From assembly GCA_026418015.1 (NCBI GenBank), contig JAOACE010000009.1, positions 124,001-188,000 of the forward strand: a stretch of 64,000 nucleotides of DNA, in the 5' to 3' direction. This DNA is from Leptospiraceae bacterium. GTDB taxonomy: Bacteria > Spirochaetota > Leptospiria > Leptospirales > Leptonemataceae. Below the pieces are notes generated by a model. It was not told the DNA's origin. It saw only the letters and a list, made by a program, of their open reading frames with translations, and ran no database searches. A program made the position numbers and the translations under genes. Below are positions 38,150 through 48,162 of the stretch, piece after piece. Within the stretch, counting starts at the first letter, position 1. Each line of letters begins with the position of its first letter.

Positions 38150-40746
38150 TTTATTACTATGTTAACCAATTTATTTTTTACTGTAATGATTTTGATGATA
38201 TTTTTCCCTTCGATATGTTTTTGTACGTTGGGTTCGTTTAAAGCTTCTTTTTTTAATTCTTCTTCTTCTAAATCTATTGGCAGCATTTTCTTAGATCTGA
38301 TTTTCCCATTAACTTGAAATACCACTTCTACTTTTTCTTGAACAATTTTAGAAGAATCATAAGTAGGCCATGGTTCGTATTCAATTGTATTTTGATTTCC
38401 CAATAAGTTCCAAAGTTCTTCTGCTAAGTGGGGTGCAAAAGGAGAAAGTAGAATAACAAAATCACTTGCAGCCTTTTTTCCAATCTTTTTAATCTTATGA
38501 GCTTCGTTGATAAAAATCATCATATCGCTTATGGCTTTGTTAAAACGAATTTTTTCGATATTTTCTGTTACATTTTTAATCGTTAAATTAATCCAATAAT
38601 CTCGCTCTGGTTTTAATGCTTCTTCGGGTTCTTCGATAAGTTCTTGGTTTAGAATATATTCGCCGTCTTTTTCTATTGTATATAGACGAAAAACCCTGCC
38701 CAAAAAACGAAAAACGCCTTCGATTGCTTTCGAAGACCAAGGCTTCATCATTTCTAATGGCCCCATAAACATTTCGTACATACGAAAAGCATCTGCACCA
38801 TATTGTTCTACGACATCATCTGGGTTAATAACATTACCGCGAGATTTAGACATCTTTTGATTATCTTCTCCTAAGATGATTCCTTGATGCACCAATTTAT
38901 AAAAAGGTTCCGGAGTAGAAACATATCCTAAATCGTACAAAACCTTATGCCAAAACCTTGCATAGAGTAGATGCAAAACAGCATGCTCTGCACCACCAAT
39001 GTATAAATCCACACCATTAGGTTGCATCCAGAATCTTTCTTTTTGTGGATCGACAAACATCTTATCGTTGTGAGGATCAATATATCTTAAATAATACCAA
39101 CAACTTCCCGCCCATTGAGGCATGGTATTCACTTCTCGTCTTAATTTCTTTTTTAATTTAGGATGAATGTACTCTACCCAGTCTTTAATTTTTGCTAAGG
39201 GAGATTCTCCGGTTTCTACGGGTTTAAAATCTTTTGAATCTGGCAACACCAATGGAAGATTTTCTTCGTTTTCTGGTACAAAATTACCTTCTTCGTCGTA
39301 ACTGATGGGTATGGGCTCTCCCCAATATCTTTGTCGAGAAAATAACCAATCGCGTAGTTTATAGGTAACGTGAAATTTTCCTTTATTGTATTTTTCTAGT
39401 TGTTGAATCATCGCCTTTTTTGCTTCTTTTGTAGATAATCCATTCAAAAATTCCGAATTGATACTAATTCCGTCTTCTGTAAATGCTTGTGTTGAAACTT
39501 CGTAATCTTTTTCTCCCACAGGAGCAACTACTGTCTTAATAGGAAGATGAAATTTTTTTGCAAACAGAAAATCTCTTTCATCATGTGCAGGAACAGCCAT
39601 AATTGCTCCTGTTCCATAGCTCAACAAAACATAGTCCGAAATCCAAACAGGAATTTTTTCGTTGGTAAAAGGATGTAATACATAAGCTCCAGTAAAAACG
39701 CCTGTTTTTTCTGTTTCTATCCCTTGGGATGTTCGTTCTAATTCTGTTTTTCTTAACGTTTGATCAATATAATTTTCTACTGCTAGTCTTTGCTCTTCTG
39801 ATGTTATTAAAGATACAATTGGATGTTCTGGTGCTAAAACCATGTAGGTAACACCAAACAGTGTATCGGGTCTTGTTGTAAAAACTTCTAATGTCCCAGA
39901 AAACCCATTTTGTTGTAATTTTTTCTTTAGTTTTTCTTCGAAATCAAAATAAATTAATGCACCTTCGGAACGACCAATCCAATTTTTTTGTAATTCGATT
40001 GTGCTAGAAGGCCAATCAACAAGCTTTAAATCTTCCAACAATCTTTCTGCATAAGCAGTTATACGTAACATCCATTGCTTCATTGGTTTTCGAACAATTG
40101 TATATCCTTTCGATGTCCATTCTTCCACTTCTTCGTTAGCTAAAACAGTTCCTAATTCTGGACAATAATTTACTGGTGCTTCGTGTAAATATGCTAATCT
40201 ATGTTTATTTATATATTCTTCGCGTTCTTTTTTCTTTTCTGGTTTTTGTAATTCTTCTGGTATAGGTAATTCCGTAATTGGCTTTGCTTTTTTTTCTACT
40301 GGATCAAAATAAGAATTAAAAATTTTTAAGAAAATCCACTGAGTCCATTTATAATACGATGGATCGGTTGTATCGATTTCTCTATCCCAATCGTAAGAAA
40401 AGCCTAAGGATTTTAACTGCCGCTTGAAATTTTCTATATTTTTTTTTGTTGTTATAGCAGGATGTATGCCTGTCTGCATTGCATAACGTTCTGCTGGCAA
40501 TCCAAAGGCATCCCAACCCATAGGATGTAAAACATTAAACCCACAATGACGTTTATATCTTGCTATAATATCTGTTGCTGTATATCCTTCTGGGTGTCCA
40601 ACATGTAATCCAGCACCCGATGGATAAGGAAACATATCTAATACATAAAATTTTGGTTTATTTGTATCTTCCGAAGTTTTAAAGGTTTTATGATTTTCCC
40701 AATATTCTTGCCATTTCTTCTCTATTTTTTTAAAAGGATAACTCAT
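38146..40746 (-). CDS. leuS: Leucyl-tRNA synthetase
   Basis: 866 residues, standard size. The HIGH-like motif is in [15 protein letters not shown] near residue 40, and KMSKSRGN is at about 645. The CP1 editing domain (about 235-430: [21 protein letters not shown]) and C-terminal anticodon and LeuRS-specific domains are present. It charges tRNA-Leu and clears mischarged products. It leads an operon followed by two lipoproteins and a lipoprotein cyclophilin, an unusual set of partners for leuS. Confidence 0.98.
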   Translation of the reverse strand: MSYPFKKIEKKWQEYWENHKTFKTSEDTNKPKFYVLDMFPYPSGAGLHVGHPEGYTATDIIARYKRHCGFNVLHPMGWDAFGLPAERYAMQTGIHPAITTKKNIENFKRQLKSLGFSYDWDREIDTTDPSYYKWTQWIFLKIFNSYFDPVEKKAKPITELPIPEELQKPEKKKEREEYINKHRLAYLHEAPVNYCPELGTVLANEEVEEWTSKGYTIVRKPMKQWMLRITAYAERLLEDLKLVDWPSSTIELQKNWIGRSEGALIYFDFEEKLKKKLQQNGFSGTLEVFTTRPDTLFGVTYMVLAPEHPIVSLITSEEQRLAVENYIDQTLRKTELERTSQGIETEKTGVFTGAYVLHPFTNEKIPVWISDYVLLSYGTGAIMAVPAHDERDFLFAKKFHLPIKTVVAPVGEKDYEVSTQAFTEDGISINSEFLNGLSTKEAKKAMIQQLEKYNKGKFHVTYKLRDWLFSRQRYWGEPIPISYDEEGNFVPENEENLPLVLPDSKDFKPVETGESPLAKIKDWVEYIHPKLKKKLRREVNTMPQWAGSCWYYLRYIDPHNDKMFVDPQKERFWMQPNGVDLYIGGAEHAVLHLLYARFWHKVLYDLGYVSTPEPFYKLVHQGIILGEDNQKMSKSRGNVINPDDVVEQYGADAFRMYEMFMGPLEMMKPWSSKAIEGVFRFLGRVFRLYTIEKDGEYILNQELIEEPEEALKPERDYWINLTIKNVTENIEKIRFNKAISDMMIFINEAHKIKKIGKKAASDFVILLSPFAPHLAEELWNLLGNQNTIEYEPWPTYDSSKIVQEKVEVVFQVNGKIRSKKMLPIDLEEEELKKEALNEPNVQKHIEGKNIIKIITVKNKLVNIVIK

Positions 40747-40941
40747 ATTACCAAAACTTCTTTATAAATGCTAAATTCAAATACTTTTATAATTTATGTA
40801 ATTTAATATTTAAGCTAAGTAAGAGAAAAAATTTATCATTAAAAGCAAATAACTTAAATAATATTAAATTTTATTATATTTACATTTTTATAAATTTTAC
40901 TTAATAAATGATCGGTATGATTGAAATTAATTTAAAGAAAG

Positions 40942-40959
40942 GCATCCCGAATGGGATGC
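40942..40959 (-). terminator. Intrinsic terminator after acyl-CoA dehydrogenase
   Basis: GCATCCC and GGGATGC form a perfect 7-bp GC-rich stem with a 4-nt loop, 6 nt past the minus-strand stop at 40966. The minus-strand transcript then continues with a T-rich stretch (CCTTTCTTT). Confidence 0.75.
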
Positions 40960-40965
40960 GCGAAA

Positions 40966-42150
40966 TTAATATATGACTTTTTTTGTTGTTGATTCTTTGA
41001 TTAATCCAGCAGCAATTTCGTTCAATTGAATTTGACTTGTTCCTTCGTAAATTTGTAATATTTTAGCATCTCTAAAATATTTTTCTACGGGATATTCTCG
41101 AACATAGCCATAACCACCAAAGATTTGAACTGCATTTGTTGCTACTTCCATCGCAGTTTCTGATGCAAAATATTTTGCCATAGCAGAAAATTTCGCAGTA
41201 TCTTTATGGCCATTTTCTGCCATCACAGCAGCTTTATAAGTTAGTAATCGTGCTGCTTCAATTTTGGTTGCCATAATCGCTAACATATGTTGAATCGCTT
41301 GGAAAGATACAATCTTAACACCAAACTGCTCTCTTTCGCGTGCATATTGCATCGCTGCATCATAAGCACCTTGTGCAGTTCCCACAGCAGATGCTGCAAC
41401 AGCAGGTCTCGAAAGATTCAATGTTTTTAATGCATGAATAAACCCATTATTTTCTCTACCACCCACTAAATTTTCTGCTGGCACTTCGCAATCTTCGAAG
41501 ATTAATTGTCTCGTTTCGGAACATCGAATTCCTAATTTATCTTCTTTTTTACCAAAAGAGAATCCTGGCGTTCCCTTTTCTACAATAAAACAACTTATAC
41601 CTCTTGGACCTCTCGATTTATCTGTTATAGCAAACACCGTATAAACATGGGCTTGTCCAGCACCAGAAATCCATTGTTTTGTTCCATTTAGTATATACTT
41701 ATCTCCTTTCTTTACTGCGGTTGTTTGTAAAGATGGAACATCAGAGCCAGCATTGGGTTCTGTTAAGCCAAAAGCAGCAATGATTTCTCCCGATGCAAGT
41801 CTAGGTAACCATTTTTTCTTTTGTTCGTCTGTTCCACCAACTTCGATAGGAAGCGATCCTAACTTTGTTGCTAAAAAAGCTGTACCAACCCCCAAACATC
41901 CATAAGCTATTTCTTCTGCTAAGATAATATTGCCCATCATTCCTAAGCCCATGCCACCATATTCTTCGTCAAACATCGCTTGGAACAAGCCAGCTTCTCG
42001 AAATTTCTCGAATACTTTCCATGGGTATTCATGTTTTTCGTCTAATTCTTTCCTTACAGGAATAACTTCATTACGTACTACTTCTCTCACTAAATCTTGA
42101 AGCATTTTTAGCTCTTCGGATAAATTAATAGGTATTGATAATTCTGACAT
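40966..42150 (-). CDS. Acyl-CoA dehydrogenase
   Basis: 394 residues, usual length. FAD-dependent family signatures: GLTEPNAGSD, WISGAGQAHVYTVFA, REREQFGVKI and QIFGGYGYVREYPVEKYFRDAKILQIYEGTSQIQ, with the catalytic Glu in YEGTS. It makes the trans-2 double bond in an acyl-CoA, as in fatty-acid or branched-chain acid breakdown. It closely fits the short-chain/butyryl-type pattern, but chain length cannot be settled here. It is a single gene with its own terminator; no electron-transfer flavoprotein genes are nearby. Confidence 0.93.
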   Translation of the reverse strand: MSELSIPINLSEELKMLQDLVREVVRNEVIPVRKELDEKHEYPWKVFEKFREAGLFQAMFDEEYGGMGLGMMGNIILAEEIAYGCLGVGTAFLATKLGSLPIEVGGTDEQKKKWLPRLASGEIIAAFGLTEPNAGSDVPSLQTTAVKKGDKYILNGTKQWISGAGQAHVYTVFAITDKSRGPRGISCFIVEKGTPGFSFGKKEDKLGIRCSETRQLIFEDCEVPAENLVGGRENNGFIHALKTLNLSRPAVAASAVGTAQGAYDAAMQYAREREQFGVKIVSFQAIQHMLAIMATKIEAARLLTYKAAVMAENGHKDTAKFSAMAKYFASETAMEVATNAVQIFGGYGYVREYPVEKYFRDAKILQIYEGTSQIQLNEIAAGLIKESTTKKVIY

Positions 42151-42237
42151 ATTTACCTCATTGATTAAAAATTCTTGATATTCAATTAAATTTGTTTGGT
42201 ATTACATTCAATAAAAAAATGTCATTCAGTTACGATT

Positions 42238-43590
42238 TTATTTATTTTTTTCGCTATTGATATTAGTTGCAGGATGTTGTATTTTTTCTACACGAAATTG
42301 AATAATTCTTTGTCGATTTCTTTTTAATAAAGTAAATTTATAATCATTATATACGATACTTTCGTTAATTTCTGGGAAGCGTCCTAAATGTTCAATAATA
42401 AAACCAGCAACTGTTGTATATGCTTCGGACTCGGGAATAACATCATCCTTTACGAATTCATTAAAATCGAAAATATTGCAACTACCGCTAACAAGAAAAA
42501 CATTCTCTTTTATTTTTATGATTTCTTTTTCTTCGTTCGAAATTTCTGTAATATCTTTTATATCGCCAACAATTTCTTCTAGTATATCTTCTAATGTTAA
42601 GAGCCCAGCAGTCCCTCCAAATTCATCTACAACTATTGCTAAATGTGTTTTTCTTTTTTGCATTTCTTTTAAGATTTTTCCTATCTTCATCCCTTCGGGC
42701 ACAAAATAAGGTGGTCGAACCAACTTTGCAATAGAAAACGTATCATTTTTTTGTAGGTTGATGTTTTCTTTCCACAATACTCTTATAAGATCCTTCATGT
42801 GTAATATGCCGACAATATTATCTAAATTATCTTTGTATACGGGAATCCTGCTATACATGGATTCCATAGCTCTAAAAATTTCGTCTAATGTTGCATCTAC
42901 GGGAAGTGCTACCATCTCTACACGAGGTATCATAACTTCGCGAGCATCAGTTTCGTTTATCTCTAAGATATTTTCTATCATTTCGTGTTCACTACTTTCT
43001 ATTGAACCTTCCTTTACTCCTTCTTCTAATAAATGCAGAATTTCTTCCGAAAGTAATTTTGTCTCCGAAAAGCTTGTTCTATCTTTAAAAGGTTTTAATA
43101 AAATATTACTTGAATAAGTCAAAATTTCGCTCAAGATAAAAAACAACTTGTTAAATATCGCTAAGGGATAAATAATCAACAACGCTACCTTTTCTGAATA
43201 ATGCAATGCTAAGGATTTTGGAACAAGTTCTCCTATAACAATTTGTAGAAAAGTAATCAAAAGTACAATAACGACAAAAGAAATTTCTTGTGCCAAAGAA
43301 ACAAAAAGCGATGGCAAGTTAAGTGATTCCAAAAAAAGAGATAACTTCCCGACTAATGTAGCACCACCAAATACAGAAGCAATTGTGCCAATGAGTGTAA
43401 CTCCAATCTGAACCGTAGCAAATAATCGATTCGGATCTTTTTGTAATTGTTCGATTAATTCTGCCTTTTTATTACCTTCTTCGATTAAAGCTTTTAACCT
43501 GCTTTTTTTTACAGTAATTAAGGCGATTTCGGAAGCACTAAAAAAACCATTCAATAAGCTTAAAAATATTAATATTATCAGGTCTACCAT
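42238..43590 (-). CDS. CorC/HlyC (CNNM) family protein with CBS domains
   Basis: 450 residues. The N-terminal DUF21/CNNM membrane domain (about 1-190) opens LLNGFFSASEIALITVKKSRLKALIEEGNKKAE, typical of the family. A CBS pair follows (about 210-330: DAREVMIPRVEMVALPVDATLDE, HLAIVVDEFGGTAGLLTLEDILEEIVGDI). A C-terminal CorC_HlyC transporter-associated domain ends it (about 355-435). Members are linked to Mg2+ (or Co2+) export and, formerly, to 'hemolysin' names. Single gene, 87 bp from the acyl-CoA dehydrogenase gene. Confidence 0.92.
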   Translation of the reverse strand: MVDLIILIFLSLLNGFFSASEIALITVKKSRLKALIEEGNKKAELIEQLQKDPNRLFATVQIGVTLIGTIASVFGGATLVGKLSLFLESLNLPSLFVSLAQEISFVVIVLLITFLQIVIGELVPKSLALHYSEKVALLIIYPLAIFNKLFFILSEILTYSSNILLKPFKDRTSFSETKLLSEEILHLLEEGVKEGSIESSEHEMIENILEINETDAREVMIPRVEMVALPVDATLDEIFRAMESMYSRIPVYKDNLDNIVGILHMKDLIRVLWKENINLQKNDTFSIAKLVRPPYFVPEGMKIGKILKEMQKRKTHLAIVVDEFGGTAGLLTLEDILEEIVGDIKDITEISNEEKEIIKIKENVFLVSGSCNIFDFNEFVKDDVIPESEAYTTVAGFIIEHLGRFPEINESIVYNDYKFTLLKRNRQRIIQFRVEKIQHPATNINSEKNK

Positions 43591-43764
43591 ACGAATTTAA
43601 AAAAATATTTTCTTGAAAACAAAAATACCATTCTCGAATTATACTTTGTTTATTAATTTATACAAAAAATATATGTAAAAAGCTGGCAAGTAAAAAAAAG
43701 TGGACGTAAATGATTTATTTTTTTATAATATAAACAAATTTTTTTGTTCGGAGAGGAAGTAGGA

Positions 43765-44541
43765 ATGTATTCTTACAGGAGAAATAGTGTGATTCATTAT
43801 AAAAGCAAATACGAAATCCAAAGAATGAAGGATGCAGGAAAGCTTGCAGCAGAAGTCCTTTACGAAACAGGTCTTCGAGTAAAAGCTGGCATTTCTACTT
43901 TAGAATTGAATGATTTCGCTCATCAATATACAATCCAAAAAGGAGCAGAAAGTGCCCCCCTAAATTACAAAGGATATCCTAAAAGTATATGCACTTCTGT
44001 AAATAATGTTGTATGCCATGGAATTCCAAGAAAAGATGAAATCTTAAAAGAAGGAGATATCATTAACATCGACATAACAGTTAAGTATAAAGGATACCAT
44101 GGAGATACTTCCAGAATGTTTTTTGTTCCTCCAATTTCAGAAAATGCAAAAAGATTAATCGAAGTAACAGAAAAAGCTATGTGGGTAGGCATTCAAGCAG
44201 TAAAACCAGGAAATCTTATTTGTGATATAGGTGCAGCAATCGAAGAATTCGTAAAACCATACGGGTATGGTATTGTAAGAGAGTTAGCTGGACATGGTAT
44301 TGGGAGAAATTTTCACGAAGATCCTATTGTTCCTCATTACAAAAACAACGAAGTTAAAATAAAAATGAAGCCCGGAATGACTTTTACGATTGAACCAATG
44401 ATTAACGAAGGAACCTATGAAGTTGTATTCGATGAACAAGACAAATGGACTGTTCGAACAAAAGATGGAAAGCTTTCTGCCCAGTTTGAACATACAATAC
44501 TAGTAACACCCGATGGTTACGAAGTATTAACTTTATTATAA
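43765..44541 (+). CDS. map: Methionine aminopeptidase type I
   Basis: Start taken as the ATG at 43765, which has gagaggaagtagga upstream. A TTG at 43744 opens a longer frame, and a GTG at 43789 with aggag upstream gives the usual family start (IHYKSKYEIQRMKDAGKLA). The product (258 residues) has metal ligands in DIINIDITVKYKGYHGDTSRMF (two Asp), GHGIGRNFHEDP (His), FTIEPMINEG (Glu) and QFEHTILVT (Glu). It removes the initiator Met from nascent proteins. Divergent from the CorC gene; no partner genes (secY, adk, infA) nearby. Confidence 0.95.
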   Translation: MYSYRRNSVIHYKSKYEIQRMKDAGKLAAEVLYETGLRVKAGISTLELNDFAHQYTIQKGAESAPLNYKGYPKSICTSVNNVVCHGIPRKDEILKEGDIINIDITVKYKGYHGDTSRMFFVPPISENAKRLIEVTEKAMWVGIQAVKPGNLICDIGAAIEEFVKPYGYGIVRELAGHGIGRNFHEDPIVPHYKNNEVKIKMKPGMTFTIEPMINEGTYEVVFDEQDKWTVRTKDGKLSAQFEHTILVTPDGYEVLTLL

Positions 44542-44651
44542 AATTATAAATTTTTTATATATTTTTTAATGATTTTACTATTATTTTTTTGGTAGATACA
44601 TTTTTTGCTTGAAAATTAACGATAATTTTATTGATTATAATTCATAATTTT

Positions 44652-45221
44652 ATGAAATTTTCTTTAAAAATAAGTTTAATTATTTTATTATTCTTTTTTA
44701 TTTTTTGCAAAAGTACAAATATTATTCAATCTATCAATCGAAACCAAGTAAATATTATTTTAACAGATCAAAAAATTCAATTTTTCTTACCACCTAATTG
44801 GCAATTCTATTTTTCTTCTAAAAAATATTTTCATTTAGTAGCAAAAGAAGATAGTGATCCCTATGGATTTATGATAGAATATAGAGGTTTGATCAACACA
44901 ACAAAAAACCAAAAGGAAAGAGAACTCTATGCAGAAGGATGGTATAAAGCCATACAACTAAATTATCCTCAATGGGAATATATAGAAAAAACTTATGAAG
45001 AAATCAAATATAACGATAGTAAAATCTATAACTATCAATTTTTAGGAACTTTTTTTGATGGAAAAGTAAAAATGAAGAAATTAGGTTTTTTACGATTTTA
45101 TAAAGATAGAATCCATGCCATCTATTATACCAGTAAAGAGACCAATTTTCATCAATTTTCTTCGTTAATAAAAGAGATTGATCAAAATATTGTCTATGAT
45201 GTAAATATTCTTATCTATTAA
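44652..45221 (+). CDS. Putative lipoprotein of unknown function
   Basis: 189 residues from the ATG at 44652; a TTG at 44631 would add seven. The leader MKFSLKISLIILLFFFIFC ends in a lipobox Cys. The mature part is mixed alpha/beta (KIQFFLPPNWQFYF, PYGFMIEYRGLI, MKKLGFLRFYKDRIHAIYYTSK), with an overall look of a small folded domain that handles an amphipathic ligand, but no family was recognised. Stand-alone gene with 110 bp before and 99 bp after it. Confidence 0.7.
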   Translation: MKFSLKISLIILLFFFIFCKSTNIIQSINRNQVNIILTDQKIQFFLPPNWQFYFSSKKYFHLVAKEDSDPYGFMIEYRGLINTTKNQKERELYAEGWYKAIQLNYPQWEYIEKTYEEIKYNDSKIYNYQFLGTFFDGKVKMKKLGFLRFYKDRIHAIYYTSKETNFHQFSSLIKEIDQNIVYDVNILIY

Positions 45222-45320
45222 GGAAAATAAAAAAAATTATTAAAACACTTTTTTGTACAATAAATTCTAACTATTAAAGTATTTGACATCCAAGAATTAA
45301 AGAAAAAAGATTCTAGATAA

Positions 45321-45716
45321 ATGAACATTTCGGAAGTGATTCGATTATTAATTATTGCATTAGGACTAATAATTGGTGGTTTAGGAATATTTCATCAATT
45401 AATTGTTGGTGGAATTGTAACTCGATTAACCGAAGGTGATGAAAAAGATATTCGCCTTTATCTAATGACTTGGATAACCCATGGAGCTTATGTTTCCTTG
45501 TGTGGAATTTTGCCAGCCATATTGTTGATTTTTTATCCCTATTACGAAGCTTCTTTGTTTACAACATTGTTTATCCTTGGTATAGCAATTGTGATATTAA
45601 TAATTCACATCGGTATTACTGGTTTAAAATACAAAATTATCCCTATTACATTGGAATTTATACTTTTAATTCCTTATTCTATCTTGATTTTTGTGTATTA
45701 CATTTTAAATACATAA
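45321..45716 (+). CDS. Small integral membrane protein, unknown
   Basis: 131 residues with four predicted membrane helices (about 8-30, 45-70, 78-98, 105-128) and one cytosolic loop with RLTEGDEKDIRLYLM. No family recognised. The gene lies 44 bp before the DoxX gene in the same direction and could share its transcript. A TTGACA hexamer at 45283-45288, upstream of the ATG, may be a -35 element, but the -10 region is poor. Confidence 0.65.
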   Translation: MNISEVIRLLIIALGLIIGGLGIFHQLIVGGIVTRLTEGDEKDIRLYLMTWITHGAYVSLCGILPAILLIFYPYYEASLFTTLFILGIAIVILIIHIGITGLKYKIIPITLEFILLIPYSILIFVYYILNT

Positions 45717-45760
45717 GCTTTTTTTATTGTCAAAAAATTTAGATTATTAACCTTGGATTT

Positions 45761-46144
45761 ATGGTTTTTTTAAGAAATTTCGAGGATTTAATTTATAGTC
45801 TTTTTCGCGCTGTTTCGGGTTTTTTGTTTATGCAACATGGAATTCAAAAACTATTTGGTGGATTAGGGGGCACACAAGTAGAAATTCTTTCCCTTCTTGG
45901 TATCGCTGGAGTGATCGAATTTATCTGCGGTATCCTTATCTTTGTTGGATTATTCTCTTCTTTCGCAGCTTTCCTATCTAGTGGTACGATGGCTGTTGCA
46001 TATTTTCTTGTTCATGCTCCCAAAGGATTCTGGCCTATACAAAACAAAGGTGAGCTTGCTGCACTTTATGCCTTTGTATTTCTCTATATTGCTGCCCGCG
46101 GTGATGGCAAGTATAGCTTAAAACGTATCGCCCAAAAAAGTTAA
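45761..46144 (+). CDS. DoxX family membrane protein
   Basis: 127 residues, four membrane helices. It begins [28 protein letters not shown], and [44 protein letters not shown] continues the DoxX/SURF4 pattern with the conserved HG, E-x2-G and Phe/Pro positions. Members act in thiosulfate/quinone chemistry or detoxification in different bacteria, but most are of unknown role. It follows a small membrane-protein gene. Its TAA overlaps the convergent chemoreceptor gene stop by 4 nt. Confidence 0.85.
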   Translation: MVFLRNFEDLIYSLFRAVSGFLFMQHGIQKLFGGLGGTQVEILSLLGIAGVIEFICGILIFVGLFSSFAAFLSSGTMAVAYFLVHAPKGFWPIQNKGELAALYAFVFLYIAARGDGKYSLKRIAQKS

Positions 46145-48102
46145 TAATTCTTATAACGAGCTAAGATATTCTCTAATCGCTCTGCGTCTTCCCTAAATGA
46201 TTGGATCAATTGATTCAAGCTCGTTATTTGTTCATCTTCTTCCCCTAACATATTCTCTAATTGATTGATCCCTTTGTTTACACTCTCTACAGCCTGCAAA
46301 TTCTGTGTTATATTCCCACTGATCTCCTTTATCGCTGTCGTCTGCTCCTGGAACGATGCTACAATCATCTGCGTTAGCTGATTCAACATATTAAAATTCT
46401 CGTTGATATTCACAAATATTTTATTCGTCTCTCCTACGCTCTCTAACAATGTCTTGATGTTGTTATTGATATGTCCTAATTCATCTTTCGTCTTATTCGC
46501 TAATTCCTTTACCTCACTCGCTACTACCGCAAATCCCGCTCCCTTATCCCCTGCATTTGCCGCTTCTATCGCCGCATTCAACGCCAATAAATTTGTCTGC
46601 TGAGCTATTTCCGATATTATATTCGCTGTCCTCTCTATCCCCTTCGTACTATCCACTAAATGTTCTAATATATCTTTTGCCTTCTTCACTACCTCAAAAA
46701 CATCATTCGATTTTATCGTAACTTCCCCTGCATTCTTCGATACCTCATTTAACGTTATCGATATCTCCTCAATTGAACTCGCTATCACATTTAAATTATT
46801 GCTCATCTCCACAGAAGACGACGCTAAATGCTGGTTAAATTGCTTGATATTCACCGCTATCGCATCTATCTGCTTTGCAATCGAAACCAAATTATCCCTC
46901 GATATCCTAATCTTTTCGTAAGAGGATTTTATCTCCGATATCAAACCCTTAAACTTTTGTATTATCTCCAATAACATGTTTAGGATTATTCCAATTTCGT
47001 CTTTCGTGTCCCTCTTACTTGTATCAATACCCAAATCACCTGCATTAACTTTATCCAAAATTAACCTTACATCTTCTATCCCTTTGGTTATATTTTTACT
47101 AATAATAAAAATAATCGAAACTATAAATAAAATGGCCAAGATCAATATACCTAAAATAACTGTAATTTGTATAAGATTATTCTTGTAATAAACCTCTGCT
47201 TCTTCTATAAGAATTTGTCCAATTTTTTCTTCAATTACTTTTAGGTTGTCGATTCTTTGGGTAGATACTTTAAACCACTCTTCGGGAGTTATATCTTCCC
47301 ATTTTTCTTTTAATACCATTTCTCTATAAGATTGTACTTTTTTCTCTAATTCTTGGTTAACATTTTCGTTATAGATTTGTTTTACTTTCTCTAAATTCCT
47401 TATTCGATCCTGAAAATGTTTAAAATAGTTATATTGTAAAGTATAGATATTTATATAATTTCCATAATTTGTTAAACTTAAACTTCTCTGAGTAATGATT
47501 CGATTCAGTGTTGCTCTTTCCCTGCCTGCATATTCTTTATAATAAGAGAAATCATAATAAGCCCTCATAATATTACGTAAAATTGAGTAATTTATATTTG
47601 CTTGAATAAATTTTACTAAATCAATATAATCTATAATATAGTCACTATAAAAATTAAATGCTTCTTGAGGAGTTACATTTATTGCATCGATTCGTTTTCG
47701 AAGTTCTAACAATTCTTCTCTCTTCTTGATGATCTTATTTACCTCATCTTCGATTTTAAATACTTTGATTAAACCTTGATTCTTATCAACAAATTCTATA
47801 AAAATTTGATAGGTTTGATCTGTATCTTTCCGAACAGATGCTAATTCCTCTCGAAATTTCTCGCCAGAACTTGCTATATAACCTTGCGATAACCCTCTTT
47901 CCTTTTGCAAATTATGAACAATTTCATTGGACTCGTTACTAAATCTAACACTATCTATGATATTTTTTGACTCCGTAATTCGATTATATTGCTCAATAAA
48001 CCAAAAAGAGAATAATACGATAATAATCAAAAATAAAGGCACTACAATCAATAAAATTTTATTTCTTAATGTTGAATTATTGACAATTTGTTTTATGTTC
48101 AT
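46141..48102 (-). CDS. Methyl-accepting chemotaxis protein with NIT sensor domain
   Basis: 653 residues. Membrane segments at about 15-35 and 312-338 flank a periplasmic NIT domain (about 45-300), recognised by [19 protein letters not shown] and a similar repeat ([22 protein letters not shown]). A HAMP domain follows (about 339-392) and then the long signalling helices with the highly conserved hairpin [41 protein letters not shown] domains sense nitrate or nitrite in some proteins; the ligand here is not known. Oddly, the DNA for the signalling part (about 46150-46990) is far richer in G+C than that for the sensor part. Confidence 0.93.
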   Translation of the reverse strand: MNIKQIVNNSTLRNKILLIVVPLFLIIIVLFSFWFIEQYNRITESKNIIDSVRFSNESNEIVHNLQKERGLSQGYIASSGEKFREELASVRKDTDQTYQIFIEFVDKNQGLIKVFKIEDEVNKIIKKREELLELRKRIDAINVTPQEAFNFYSDYIIDYIDLVKFIQANINYSILRNIMRAYYDFSYYKEYAGRERATLNRIITQRSLSLTNYGNYINIYTLQYNYFKHFQDRIRNLEKVKQIYNENVNQELEKKVQSYREMVLKEKWEDITPEEWFKVSTQRIDNLKVIEEKIGQILIEEAEVYYKNNLIQITVILGILILAILFIVSIIFIISKNITKGIEDVRLILDKVNAGDLGIDTSKRDTKDEIGIILNMLLEIIQKFKGLISEIKSSYEKIRISRDNLVSIAKQIDAIAVNIKQFNQHLASSSVEMSNNLNVIASSIEEISITLNEVSKNAGEVTIKSNDVFEVVKKAKDILEHLVDSTKGIERTANIISEIAQQTNLLALNAAIEAANAGDKGAGFAVVASEVKELANKTKDELGHINNNIKTLLESVGETNKIFVNINENFNMLNQLTQMIVASFQEQTTAIKEISGNITQNLQAVESVNKGINQLENMLGEEDEQITSLNQLIQSFREDAERLENILARYKNY

Positions 48103-48162
48103 AATTTATTTACTTTTCGGTATAAAATTTATTTTTCTTGAGTTTTATTCTTGTTTTATTCT

